Assembly: GCA_026413225.1 (NCBI GenBank) | Contig: CM048553.1 | Coordinates: 144,869,190 to 144,933,189 of the forward strand | Direction of reading: 5' to 3' | Length of the DNA: 64,000 nucleotides | Source of the DNA: Otis tarda | Lineage: Eukaryota; Chordata; Aves; Otidiformes; Otididae | Shown here: positions 25,477-38,020 of the stretch, in pieces | How the letters are laid out: every line of letters begins with the position of its first letter | Position numbering within the stretch: position 1 is the first letter of the stretch | The notes under the pieces: generated by a model | Database searches by the model: none | Seen by the model: the letters and a program-made list of their open reading frames with translations, nothing else | What the model was told of the DNA's origin: nothing | Made by a program: the position numbers and the translations under genes

Positions 25477-28400
25477 CTATATTGTTCACCATCTAGTGTA
25501 GCTTTTAAGGGTGCACCAACATAGGTTTAAAAAGCGTTGACTTAACACTTGAGTAGGTTGAACAAAACTGTACTCTGGGAGATCCCAAGCCAATTGCTGA
25601 AAGACTTCACTGTGGAAACTGAAAAGCTGCAATGTTTTTGGTGATTTTATGACTAATCATGAAACTGTTGCTGTTTTACTTCTTTATTTCAACTTTTTAA
25701 AATGGATATTTAAAGAATATGCACAGGTGAAAAGAACTACTAATAGAGATCTTCCATCAAGTCAGTCTAAAATGTATTTTAAATAGAATTCTTTCCCTTT
25801 TAGTGGCTAGCTGCCCTCTAAAATACACTTTTCTAACAATTCTATATATGTTTTATATGAGTCAAGTATATTTGCATGTTCAAGTTCGATCTGTACATCT
25901 GGGATCTCTTTAATCAGTCATATTCTTATTAGACCATGTGGAGAAATGATAGTCTTGTTCATACAACTTTGCATTAAAAAGAATGTATGTTTGCTTCATG
26001 AAGGGAATTAAAAGACTCTAGGGATGTTGAAGTTAACTGCATGGGCTGGTTACTTGAGGTTTAACAATTCTTACTATTCACAGCTGTCAGTGCTGCATGT
26101 AAGAGTTATATTCCCTGTTGTCTCCCAGCTCTTTGTACTTTTGTAGGATTAATACTGCTCAAAGAATTATGTAAAACATGCAGCTGGTAATCAGCAATCT
26201 ACGATTAAAGCAGTTTTAAAATGTGCTGGATATTCTAATCCCTTTAATTCTTCATTTGCATAACAATTTGTCTTCATATTTTCTCTAGAGAGTTTAAAAC
26301 TGTAATCTAAGGAAAGAAGACAGAGAGTTTCATTTCCTCATTAAAAGTTTCTGTTCACTTTCATAGTAAATCTGAGCCCAGAACAATTTTTCCAAGTATT
26401 AGCTGGTGCATAGGGAGCAAGGAAACTGCACAAACAACTCTCAAACAACTGCTACTTCAAAATATGGTCTGGATTGAAGGAATTTTTGCTGTTTTCTACC
26501 CCTGAACATCAGCATCATATGCTAGCAGTCTATTTTCAAAGATCCTACAGAAAAGGAAGGACAGAGGGACTTGCATGTCAGAGGGAGACCATGGCGTAAA
26601 GACTTAAAGCAATTTTTTCTCACAATATCAGTTTGAGGACAAAAGGGAAACAACATAAATTTCAGCTAGCCTTCATCAGCAGGCTCCCTCCTCCAAACTG
26701 CTGGACTTCATCCTGGGATGAAGTGGTGGATGGATGCAGGGATAGATTTTTTTAACAGAGGTCTATAATAGAAATATCAAAAAGCTAGCTAAGCTCTAAC
26801 TCCATGATAAGCCAAGATGAGAAGTGACAGCAGCTTAGTTTAACTTACTCTGTTGTTTGGTCTGAAATTCTGACAATGAGTTTGAATTGTAGGATAAGTT
26901 TTGGAACAATATACTCTTTTCCAGTGTTTCCTATTATGGTCCAGAAGAACAATGATGTTGCTTTAAAAAAAAAAAAAATTACCCAAACAATGGTAAAGAT
27001 CATAGCATGTTTTACATCAGATTACTGTTTTGAATGTCTGAAAAGATAGTCTGAAAAATGTGACTTTCCCTATTTGAGTATTACTTAATTTGTATTTGAG
27101 TATGACTTAAGTCATTCATAGAACTCAGGAAATAAACCTTTTGTAACAAAATAATTGCCTATTTTTATATTTTCTCTTAAAACTAACAAGAAGAAATAAG
27201 AGGAAAAATTGTGTAATGGTTCCTTTAACCACTGTGTAAAAATGTCAAATGCTTTTCATTTAGCATGTGACATTTCCAGCTTTTTCCACTGTTAAACAAA
27301 TTACCTAAGAAAAAAAGATTTCCTATGAGTAACATCCCATTAAAGTGAGATGTCCTTGAGATGTTCTGCTGACTTTTATAAATGAGCAAGAAAAAAAAAA
27401 GAATAAGCAAATTACCAGAGCTGAACACAATCCCAAGCCAGAAGAGCCAGACCCCAGCAAACCGGCAAGAGATTTGAGCTTTGAAAGTCAACACATCAAG
27501 AAGGACTCAAAAAAACCTTCATGCAGAGCAGAGCACACCACTGGGAAAGGATCTTACATCACTTGTGTGAGAGCCATATTAAATGAACAGCATTCGCACT
27601 AGGGCTGGTACATCAGAAACACCACTTTATTCCTTTGTTCGTTTGGTCTCGGCTCTAACATCACTGATCTCCCAATCATACTATAAGTAAAATACTGTTT
27701 ATGTAAGAATTATTTTTTCTAAGAAGTATTCCACTGTAAGTAGAGTAGCACTTTATACCATGAAGGGCTGTTGAAGAGCACATTTTGTGTTCTTTTCATT
27801 TATGCTTATAAACACAAAAATTGGAGTCAGCTGTCAGTTTAGTTGAAATTAAAAGGATGGATATAACTTTAATGTTAAAATTGAAGCCATATTACTTTTT
27901 AAAGAAACAAAGAAGCAGCAAATTATGCCTTGGAGAGTTTGTAGAAGATTTATTGCAAATGCACAAACCAAAATCATTTAATGCAACCACAGTAAGATCT
28001 AGTATATATTGTTTTATTTTTCATGCAGCTAATTCTGGCAGATAATAATTATCCCACCCCAAACTAGCACATGTATGTAATTATCGCTTTGTCTTTAAAG
28101 CTGATAGAAATGTCAGTAATATAACGCAATCTAAACCAAATTAAATATACTTCATTATTATTAGGAATTATACATTTTTCTTCATCTTGTACTTAAAATA
28201 TATTTATACTGTTCTTACCAATTATTCTGACATTTTCTTGCTTGACTTGATTTTTGCCTCAAGAAATGCCCAGCTTAGTAATGTTTTTTGAGACCAGATG
28301 CACATTTAAAATGAAAACACAGTAGAATGCAAAGCTGATTGAAGTCAATGAAAACAAAATTAGACAAAACAAACGCAGTTTGTTTCAGTTGCCTTTGGCT

Positions 28401-30319
28401 AAGATGCTGCTTCCTTTGCATGTAGTTACACCATTGAGAAAATATTTGCAAGTAAAATCTGGTAATAGTAGCAGAGTACGCACCAATACTAGCAATTCTA
28501 GTATTCTAGCAATGAGGTAATCTTTTCAAAACACTTGCCTTCAAGATGTCAACAAGACCATGCCTGTAGCAGTGTCTTTGTAAAGGCTCTCTAGCCTGCT
28601 AGACTCAAGAGTTTTCACACATACCTACTGCATTTGTCCCAGACATCCTTCTAGTGAAGCTAGGAAGCATTTCCCTTGTCAGTCTACAATAATACTAAAA
28701 AGGAGGAAGAAATGGTCATGGCTGTACTTTCCAATAGGGAGATGGGTTAAGGGCTCCATTGTGACTTAGTCCAGTTTCTTCAAATGATGAAGGTAGCCAG
28801 TATATCTACAAATGTCTATTTGCATGGTGTGAGGCACGGACGCAAATGTGCAGGAAATACACCTTCTGTCTTTCAAAATGTTTCCTCTTGTGCTGTAGAG
28901 AGGGATTAGTAATGTCATTGGACTTTACATCGTGGTGCTATTCATCAGCCAATTGTTTCTTTCTGGAAACATGACATCCCATGAACTCTATGGCTGTAAG
29001 AATTTCCAAATTGGAGCAGTGTCCTCTCACCCAGGTCATATCTAAGCTTGTCTCTCAAGCAAATGATGTATTTGGAACATCTGTTTCATCCTGAGCTCTA
29101 AGAAATCTTTATTTTGATCCTGAATCTTAACATTTAAGTGTGCCCTCCTTCTCTTGATGGCTACTAGGGCCTCTTACTTGCTTAGAACCAGGCTGCCTGC
29201 CTCTTCTGTCATAATTACTGGCCTCCTGCTCCCCATCTCTTTGGCTCTTCCACATCACTGTAGCAAATTTCCATAGCTCTGGAAAACCTCTTGTTTTTCT
29301 GTGACTTTGTTAACAATCTCCTTGGCCAGCTGCTCTGAGACTCCTGATCTCCCTGGGTTCTGGCTTTTGATTATTTCTGTCTCTGGCATGGGATGGGAGG
29401 AATGACATTCTTTCCTCAGCTTTGTATAAGATTTTGAAAGGGAAAATATGAAAGAAACATCCTTAAACAAAGTTTTTTTCGTTGTCTGAAGCCAGACTTT
29501 TTTTTCCCCCTGTTAACTTTCTTATGTCGTTGACATTGAAAAAGATAGATGAAAGAAAGGGATTTTTTTAACTTTCCTTTGACTCTTTTCTATTTCCTTA
29601 AGTAAATTTCTACATGTCTATCCAGGCAAGAGGGAAACAAACTTGATCAATATGAAATAAAACTTCATCTTTCCTGTTACCTACTGGTGCATCATTGCAT
29701 ATCACAGTTATTGTCAGTCACTTAGAGCAGCCAATTCCCTCTGCTCTGGCCTGAGTTAAGAGGACAAGCTTATCTACTATATGTAATGTTTGTCCCCTCT
29801 TGACTCACCCTGAGCTACTAATATGAACAAACCACAGATTCTGGCAAAAGTCAAGAGGGCAGAAAGTGAGGAAAAAACATCAACTTCAGCTTTCTGTAGA
29901 CAGCTCTCAGTGTCAGGCTGCCAAGATTAAACTCAGCACTTTAAAGAGAAAGGCAATCTTTTTTCTCTTCCCTGTGTGTTGATGTTTTGACTTTTGAAAT
30001 GGAATTGAGATTTAAGTAAATGAGAACGTAAAATTATATAAAAGGTGGTTCCTTCATCCATCATTTACCATGGATGGATGTAATATTTTTATTTTTATTT
30101 TTTAAAAAGTAGAGTAGTCACATTAGCTAGAAGGAAGGTAGTTGGACTGTAGATGAAGCAAAGATCTTAAGATAGATAAATGTGATCAAAAAAGAGAAAT
30201 ATTATTAGCTTGGCACTGTATACTTATCTAGTAACCATCACGAGATCCATCTACCCTCTGTTCCAAGTTTATTTTTTTTCCATAGAGGAGAGATCAAGAT
30301 ACAAAGCAGGATCATACAA
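25477..30319. other. Intergenic, AT-rich, no gene recognised
   Basis: Nearly 5 kb with only frames under 90 codons and no domain signature. A 14-base A run lies at about 26964. No CR1 tail, LTR end or RNA gene was found. Confidence 0.55.
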
Positions 30320-31465
30320 TGCAATATAGTAAGATCTCAGCCCTGGACTTCAGGAGAGTGGACTTTTGCCTCTTCAGGGGTCTATTTGAAGAAATCCCAA
30401 GTGATACTGTCCTAGAGAGAAGAGCAGTCCAGGAGAGTTGGTTGATTTTCAAGGATCTCCCCTTCCAAGATGAAGAATTGATCATCCTCTTGTGCAGGAA
30501 ACCAAGCAAAGACAGTTTGGAGGAGTCCTGCATGGATGAACAAGAAGGTCCTGGCAAAACTCAAACATAAAAGGAAATCATACAGGAGGTGAAAGCAAGA
30601 ACAGCTGAATGAGAAGTAATAAAAAAATCTAATCAGTCTAATCATGCAGAGATGGGAAGGACATACGTACCTGGAGTTACATCTGATGAGATATGTCAAG
30701 AGCAATGAGAAAGGCTTCTTCGGATTTATCAGTAGCAAAATGAAGATATGACTAGCAGAAACATAGGCTCACTTCTGAGTGGAACAGGGGCCCTGGTGAC
30801 AAAGGACACGATAAGAAGCTCAACATGAGCAGGCAATGTGTGCTCACAGCCCAGAAAGCCAACCATATATCCTGGGCTGCATCAAAAGAAGTATGATCAG
30901 CAGGTCGAGGGAGGTGATTCTCCCCCTCTATTCCACTTTCATGAGGCCCCACATGGAGTATTGCATCCAGCTCTGGAGCTGCCAACATAAGAAGGACATG
31001 GACATGTTGGAGTGAGTCCAGAGGAGGGCCGTGAAGATGATCAGAGGGCTGGAGTGCCTCTCCTATGAGGACAGGCTGAGAGAGTTGGGGCTGTTTAACC
31101 TGGAGACCTTATAGTAGTCTTCCAGTACCTCAAGGGGACCTTCAGAAAAGATGGGGAGGGACTTTTGACAAGGGCATGTAGTGATAGGACACAGGGTAAT
31201 GGCTTTAAAGTAAAAAATGTAGATTTAGCTAGATTTAGATAAGAGATAAGGAAAAAATTATTTACTATGCGGCTGGTGAAACACTGGAACAGGTTGCCCA
31301 GAGAGGTGGTGGATGCCCCATCCCTGGAAGTGTTCAAGCCCAGGTTGGATGGGGCTTTGAGTGATGTGGTCTAGTGGAAGGTGTCCCTGTCCATTGCAGC
31401 GGGGTTGGACTAGATGACCTTTAATGGTCCCTTCCAATTCAAACCATTCTATGATTCTATGATTC
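30320..31465 (+). mobile_element. CR1 LINE with a large internal deletion
   Basis: The left part (about 30320-30790) codes, in degraded form, for the linker between endonuclease and reverse transcriptase: 'ALDFRRVDFCLFRGLFEEIPSDT' and 'AVQESWLIFKD' correspond to the start of the frame in the 39.5-kb copy ('[10 protein letters not shown]'), and 'GALVTKD' to its 'GVVVTRD'. The text then jumps directly to the C-terminal '[15 protein letters not shown]'-type segment (about 30815 on) and continues through 'LPLYS', '[18 protein letters not shown]' and the 3' UTR to an ATTCTATG tail at 31448-31465. About 350 codons, holding all catalytic RT motifs, are missing. Several stops are present, so it is inactive. 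Confidence 0.82.
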
Positions 31466-31568
31466 AAAAATATCATATTAAATATCATATTCCTTAACAG
31501 TAAAACAACTTACCTTCCAGTCAACATTCAGCTCAGTTCAGCCTTTCAGACAGGTTTTCTTTCCCAAA

Positions 31569-31642
31569 TAGAACAGAATAGAATAGAATAGGTTATTTCA
31601 GGTGGAAGGGATCTACAACGATCATCTAGTCCAACTGCCTAT
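31569..31642 (-). mobile_element. CR1 3'-terminal fragment
   Basis: A short piece with 'gaatagaatagaatagg' tail repeats, then 'ggtggaagggatctacaacgatcatctagtccaactgcc', the minus-strand CR1 3' UTR signature. Its wording ('tctacaacgatcatctag') differs from the young copies, pointing to another subfamily. Confidence 0.75.
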
Positions 31643-31979
31643 GTTTTTTGAAAAATAGTCAAATCTACTTATTGTTCTGATCATGTTTTCAATTAAAAGA
31701 ATACACATCAGGGAAAGATTCCTGACACAATCTCCATGAAATAGGTATTACCAGTGTACGATATATAGGAAAAAAGCCAACTCCCATCCAGAGGAGGTTA
31801 TATACCCTCATCCAGAGCGGAAAATAAAAAAAATATTTCCACTGTGCAATATTGCTGAATGAAAATTTTCAGGGCTTTAAAAATAAATCACACAGAGTAT
31901 TGAAAAATATCATAATATGAAATTTTGCCTCCTTTAGAGATTGCATTCTTTCTTTAGAAAGTGCCACACGTAGATGTGT

Positions 31980-32111
31980 CCTTAGGGACATGGTTTATAG
32001 ACATGGTGCTAAGAGACATGAGTTAGTGGTGGATTTGGCAGTGTTAGGTTTACAGTTGGACTCGATGATCTTAAAGATCTTTTCCAGTGTAAATGATTCT
32101 ATGATTCTAAG
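31980..32111 (+). mobile_element. CR1 3'-UTR fragment (third subfamily)
   Basis: The text 'ttagggacatggttta...ggatttggcagtgttaggtttac', then 'ttggactcgatgatcttaaagatcttttcca' and an 'aatgattctatgattcta' end, is a CR1 3' UTR type distinct from the others here. Only the last 130 bp are present. Confidence 0.8.
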
Positions 32112-32624
32112 ATTTATATTTTCTTACAATTGTGTATTTTCAGCTATTTGTTGTCACTGTTTTGTAGAAGTATTTCCACACAAATCTTTACAATGTTCAG
32201 GTAAGGAAGGAAATATTATTTAGGAACAAGGCTCAACATCTAACATATTAAATCTTGATTAATTTACAAGTGCCAAGACATACTTGTAAATATGGATTGT
32301 GAGGAACCCGCAGTGGATGTTTTGTTTGTTAGTTTGATGTTTCTGCTGTGCTGCTAACTTTGAAAATCAACCATTTAGAAATCAGGAAGTCACAGTTTAG
32401 GAAATATTTTTTCTTCTGATGTGATGTAGCCTTAAATTGCTGTAAAGGGTCCTTCTCCCCACCTTGGAAAAATGCTGCTCTATCAATTGCAGCACTGTTT
32501 TCTTCCATTGACAGATAGGGTGGAGATATGCAAAAAGTTTAAGAGCCACGACATTTTCGCATCACCCATATAAAGGAAATAATGAGACTGTAAGGGATTA
32601 AAAGCCCTCTGTAAATCTGGGATA
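32112..32624. other. Spacer before the CpG-rich block
   Basis: AT-rich sequence with no recognisable gene. It changes sharply to GC-rich DNA at about 32.63 kb. Confidence 0.5.
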
Positions 32625-33485
32625 CTCTCGGGAGCCGCAGACAGCGGGATAACCCGGTGAACCTCGGCGAAGATTCCGCAGCAGCAGCAGCAGGAGCAGG
32701 AGCAGTAGCAGGAGCAGGAGCAGGAGCAACGGCAGCAGGGGCAGCAGGGGCTGGAGCTGTAGCAGCAGCAGGAGCAGGGGCAGCAGGAGCTGGAGCTGTA
32801 GCAGCAGCAGGGGCAGCAGGGGCTGGAGCTGTAGCAGCAGCAGGAGCAGGGGCAGCAGGGGCTGGAGCTGTAGCAGCAGCAGGAGCAGGGGCAGCAGGGG
32901 CTGGAGCTGTAGCAGCAGCAGGAGCAGGGCCAGCAGGGGCTGGAGCTGTAGCAGCAGCAGGAGCAGGGGCAGCAGGGGCTGGAGCTGTAGCAGCAGCAGG
33001 AGCAGGGCCAGCAGGGGCTGGAGCTGTAGCAGCAGCAGGAGCAGGGCCAGCAGGGGCTGTAGCTGCAGCAGAGGCAGCAGGATCAGCGGGGCCAGCAGCC
33101 CTCCTCCGCTGCCTCGAGGCGGCACTCGCGCTCCGCCGCCGGGCGCCCCGCGGGGAGCAAGAGCGCGGCCGGAGATTTGCGGCTCGTTTATTCCTACCCT
33201 GCAGGGCCATTTCCCACCAGAAACTGATGTTGTCCTCAAATCTGCACGTTTCTTAGAAGCATCCCGAGAAAACGAAAGGATTCGGCCGATCTGGTTGGCT
33301 AGGCGGGTGTCCCCTTCCTCCCTCACCGCTCCGTGTGCGTCCCTCCCGAAGCTGCGCGCTCGGTCGAAGAGGTCGACCTTCCCCGATAGTGCCGTGCCGT
33401 TCAGCGGTCAAGGGTATACGCTAGCTGCGCTCCCCTGCCACAACCTCCACCCCAGCGCAAGGGCCACCGGTAGGAGACGTAGGGT
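32625..33485. promoter_or_regulatory. CpG island-like block, possible promoter/first exon
   Basis: The block is GC-rich with dense CG dinucleotides, especially at 33110-33185 and 33240-33420, in a region otherwise poor in CpG and far from any recognised gene start. Such islands in birds usually mark promoters. The left half is a minisatellite. Frames spanning it are open on both strands: 223 and 242 codons on minus, 199 codons on plus. The repeat unit is 39 bp and lacks stops in several frames, so these are weak evidence for protein. The minus frame at 32539-33210 begins with an Arg-rich, Ser-containing part and then an Ala/Pro-rich repeat. A G|GTAGGA donor-like site lies on plus at about 33471. 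Whether it is transcribed, and on which strand, cannot be decided from sequence alone. Confidence 0.45.
32677..33075. repeat. GC-rich minisatellite, 39-bp unit, about nine copies
   Basis: The anchor 'ctggagctgtag' starts at 32751, 32790, 32823, 32862, 32901, 32940, 32979 and 33018, with a decayed ninth copy at 33057. Steps are 39 bp except one of 33 bp that has lost a GAGCAG. A less regular (GGAGCA/GCAGCA)n tract precedes it from 32677. Because 39 and 33 are multiples of three, every copy keeps the reading frame: plus gives Ala/Gly/Val-rich, and minus gives Ala/Pro/Thr-rich or Leu/Gln/Pro-rich repeats. Confidence 0.92.
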
Positions 33486-33548
33486 AGGCAAGCTTCCAAC
33501 ACTGCAGACACATCCAAGTGAGGAGCTGCACGGGACAGTCTGCCATAT

Positions 33549-34074
33549 TACCCCACCTGGAGTACTGTGTCCAGTTCTGGAGCCCCTAACACATGGACCA
33601 GTTGGAGAAGGTCCAGAGGAGGGCCACAAAGATGATAAAAGGGCTGGAGCACCTCTCTTATGAGGACAGGCTGGGAGAGTTGGGGCTGCTCAGCCTGGAG
33701 AAGAGGAGGCTCCAGGGAGACCTGATAGCAGCCTTCCAGTACCTCAAGGGAGCCTACAAGAAAGATGGGGAGAGGCTGTTTAGTAGGGCCTGTTGCAATA
33801 AGACAAGGAGTAATGGTTTTAAAATAGTGGGGGGTAGATTTAAATTGGAAATTAGGAAAAAAATTTTTACAATGCGAGTTATAGAACATTGGAACAGGTT
33901 GCCCAGAGAGGTAGTGGATGCCCCATCCCTGGAAACATTCAAGGCCAGGCTGGATGAGGCTCTGAGCAACCTGATCTAGTTGGGGATGTCCCTGCTCCTT
34001 GCAGGGGGGTTGGACTAGATGACCTTTGATTCCAACCCTAACCATTCTATGATTCTATGATTCTATTCTATGAA
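33549..34074 (+). mobile_element. CR1 LINE 3' end, 5'-truncated
   Basis: From 'accccacctggagtactgtg' (about 33549) it runs through the ORF2 C-terminus and 3' UTR to ATTCTATG octamers ending near 34074. The ORF2 part is still open: a 128-codon frame at 33593-33979 runs from 'MDQLEKVQRR' to the normal 'LDEALSNLI' end. This indicates moderate age. It lies about 60 bp to the right of the CpG-rich block. Confidence 0.93.
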
Positions 34075-34205
34075 AACAAAAGAGCTGTGCAGTATCTATG
34101 AATAATTTTTATGCTTGGCTCTAGGCACATTGGAAGTGCCAGGAGAACAGCTTCCCATAGCAACTCTGCATTTCTAATTCTGCATGAGAATATTAAAATG
34201 AACAT

Positions 34206-34226
34206 ATATACACACACACACACACA
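34206..34226. repeat. (TA)(AC)n dinucleotide microsatellite
   Basis: Short run of about eight AC units preceded by TA units. Confidence 0.85.
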
Positions 34227-37200
34227 TGTTTTGATTTTGTTCAGGGATAAACCTAAAGGGTCAGGCTGCTTTATATTAAAAATGCTCTTACTCTCATCCA
34301 CAGCAAGAAAAAAAACAGATAACACACAAATATGTTTCTTGGACAGTTTCTTGGATAAAGTTCCTTAGACAAGGTTTCTTGGATTTTTTTTTTTTTGTCT
34401 TTTTAATAAAATTGCTATTCAGGCAGTAAACCAAAATCTGTTAGGATTTCTTTGAGAACTTTTCTAGGTTTAGTGGATCTGACATTCCTTTTGTAGTTTT
34501 GCATCAGAGTAGTTTTGGAAATGGGACATTGTTTTGTTACTAAAAGCTATTACAGCAAAATCTCTCATCTCTGTTCAAGCTGCACACCATTTTTCTTCAA
34601 TCAAATAGCACCTGATTAGCCGGGTGTTCAACACGAGGCCATATTGTTTATGAGCCACAATGTTTTATATGAGGGAAGCAGAAACTCTCCTTTATTTTGT
34701 GCATAAACTGCATGTGAATTAGCCAAAAAACTAAAGTCTGAAACACTTTCAGCATATGTAGCTGCTGTCTTTACAGTACCTTTTGTAACATGAAGAATAA
34801 GGAAAAGAGTGTTCTTTACTAATTATTACTTGCATATGAAGGGCTTTTTCTGATCTGAATTTAGGCAGAATGAAGTACTTTAGATGCTTTATTAACAGCT
34901 TTACATTAAAAGAAATCAAACAATCATGCTGCCTCTAGAGGATGCCTTTTACCCACAAATCTTCATTTTATTACTTTCAAAGGAAGCAGTGGTAAATTTT
35001 TATCAACTGCCTTATTTTCAAAAATGTTTATTTTGGTTCTTGCTCTTTTGAGAAGATCTTTTGAAGATTTGTGTGATGTGGGTTCTTTGTGAAATCTAAT
35101 CTGTTAATCTTCTTCTGATGCAAAATTGTTAAGTTGTTAGCAAGAAGTCATACATGAACATAATAGTTGTTCGATAATAATGCTGTATTATACCCTGCTA
35201 AACAGTGACAGACTGTTTAGAGATTACAGATGGGATGAAGATGATAAAGTAATTACCTCCTCTTGACTAAGCCTGAAAGTCTACCAGTAGTCTTTCTCCA
35301 CAGTGGTGATAATCCTGATTTTTTACTGTGGAAGGGAACAGCAAATCAATGCAGTGGGGCTGGAAGGCAGTTGATCCAGCAAAAGTGTATGATGGAAGAG
35401 TATTTAGAAAAGCAGGGCAGTTAACTGGAAACGAACAGGACAGAACTGTATGTAATAACATGGTATTTCGAGAGCAACTCAGAGTTGGCATTAGAGCCCA
35501 AAGTCTACGTGGTGTGGACACAAGCCACAGGCCAGAAGCTTTAGGTAACTTTGATGATATTCCAGGAAGAGAAAGGTTGGTAAGCTTTGTCCATTGGCAA
35601 GAACCCACGAGTGCATGAATCACAGTGTCTTGAAGACAGTTTATAGCTGTATCTTCCATCTATGCTTAAATAAAATCATGTGGCAGGTAGTTAAGAGGAG
35701 GGGTCCTGTCCAAAGAGTCCCTCACTAGGATGTGAGGGAGCAATCAAGCTGGCTATTCATATGCTAACATATCCAGTGTCCTAGATCCTGATGATATTCA
35801 AAGTTAGATCTGGGCCAGAAAATGTGCCTGGCATTATTTTTCCCCCTCGTACAATGTACAATGCTGGCAAAATCTAAGTTTACTATTACAATGACCATAA
35901 ATATTAGTACAGTACAGTTCCTGCTCTGGAATATCCAGTTTATGAAGCTTTCCATGGGAAATTTAGGAAAGGCAGTGGAACACTTTCTCCTTTTCTGCAA
36001 TAGTCAGAAAAATAATGGAGTCATTAATGGGTAGATGATAATAACTTATTAAAAAATATGTTTCTAATTATGAGCCTTGTATGAAAGGTGGGTAGAGTAG
36101 TATTTTTCATAGGGCTTGAGACTAAAGAAGAAGAAATCACAGGCAACCAAAAACCTGAGCATTTTTTATTGCTACCTAAGCAGAGATGGCTATGGGTAAG
36201 GTGTGGAAATTTCCACTGTGTGGAAATCTGCTTGCTCAAACTGGAAAATAATAGTAAAATATTAAACTTTTCAAACTCTTTCAGCAATACAATATCATTG
36301 CATTAATATAAAAACAGCAAGCAACATATTACTTTTGAAATGAAAGCATGGTCATTATCCAAAATTATCGTAAAAAATAAGATCAGAGGAACTGAGGCAC
36401 AGTCAGATGAAGGGGTGTGCATAAAGTCCTAGGAGGGGTTGTGCTCAAAGCAGTCCCCTTCTCTCTGACATCAATAGAGGAGAACATTGCAGCAAGGACA
36501 TTTATTAAAAAAATTTCTCGGAGGCAATACTTGACATTTGTGACAAAAGAAGCTCCAGCACAGCTGTTTGCTGTCTGCATCATGCCCCTCTCCAGTGACA
36601 TGCTCCACTGAAGTCCCTGGACAGTCTGTGGCCTTCTGCAAGGGTGGACCTGAAGCTTCTGTTGCCTTTCCAGTTTTTTTTTAAGACGTGTCGGTCTGTC
36701 TCTGGGTGACAGTTCTCATCTTCGTATGGGCTGTAGTTACTGCAGTTGCTAAAGGATATTATAAAAAGCCCAATAATGTGTTGGGCTGCTCTTAGTTTTC
36801 ATGCCAACAAAAAATGAAACTGTTTCCTCTTAAAGCTTTGGAATGGTGTTGCCCTCCTCCTCTGGGATGGCTTTCCTTTCAAGGGTCTTGTCCAGAAAGG
36901 CCTGGACAAAAAGTGCTGCTATTCACTTGGCAACATTTATTATAGGCATGAAGGGCAAACAACAGTCAGTTGGGCCCTCTGAATGCTGCTTTGACTTCCA
37001 ATTTACACAACAAAGCAAACCATCCTGTTTGGCTTCTATTCAGTTTTATGATACGCAGAAATCTGCATAAAGTTTAATGCAAATTTTATCATTCACATTG
37101 CAGAACTGTGTTCAACAAAACACTCCATACTTCCTCAAAACTTTACACAATTTGAGCCATCTCTGTGGCTTGATTTAAATATTTACCTCGTGAAGGTTAA

Positions 37201-37327
37201 GCTTTACTTAACACTAAATTTATTTATGCATCTTGAGCTAATACATCTTTCCTATTGTTTTAATTACACTCTTGGTATCTTCCACTATTATAAACATTTT
37301 TGTTGTGCAACGTCTGATTATTTCCAC

Positions 37328-37344
37328 TTTTTTTTTTTTTTTTT
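37328..37344. repeat. Poly-T tract (17 T)
   Basis: Simple homopolymer; no attached retrocopy recognised. Confidence 0.7.
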
Positions 37345-38020
37345 GTGCAGATAGCTTGAATTAAAGGACAGCACGGGGTAGGAGGATTTTATGAGTAGAC
37401 AGCAAGACAGGCAAGATGCATGAAGATAACAAACATGAGCCATGATTGAGGATTTCATGCAGAAACTGAAGATTTTGAAAATGTTAAATTCTTCAAACTT
37501 GGAAGCTGCTTGAATATGTGGCATTAATCCTAAGGAAGGATCCCAGCTTTATTAAGTCTTGCAGCAGGCAGCTGATATCCAGAAGAAAGTAATTTTGATA
37601 TTTCCTCTGCAGAAGTGAACAGAACAGAGGATTCCCTCTCCAGCACTTCCAGAGTGGCTGAACTCTTCCTTTAAAGGCTGCACAGCACTGGTGCCCAAGT
37701 GGCAGATTGCTCAAACATACCTAGTTGCTTTGGTACGTCTCATCCTATCCAGATCTCCAGCATGTAGGAGAGAGGTGGAGATTCAGTTATGAAAAGTACT
37801 GTCTGGGACATTTTGATGCCCATCCACTTCCTCTTCACCAACATGCAAGGATGCATTCCAGTTTATTGTTGTGTGGGCGGACAGCGGCACAATGAGAGGT
37901 CTTGCTTTGCCTTTTTCACCTGAAGGTACTTCTACCAGTAATCCTTTCATTTGTTTTAGCATTGGGGACAGTTGTCTCTGCTCGTTCTCTTTGCAAGTGC
38001 ATGACAAGGAAGTGTCATGT

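Larger units (their letters stand above)
34075..38020. other. Intergenic, no convincing gene
   Basis: Contains an AC dinucleotide repeat at 34206-34226 and a 17-base T run at 37328-37344. Overlapping open frames on both strands at 35267-35659 are commented on in the findings. No exon with good splice sites was recognised. Confidence 0.5.
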
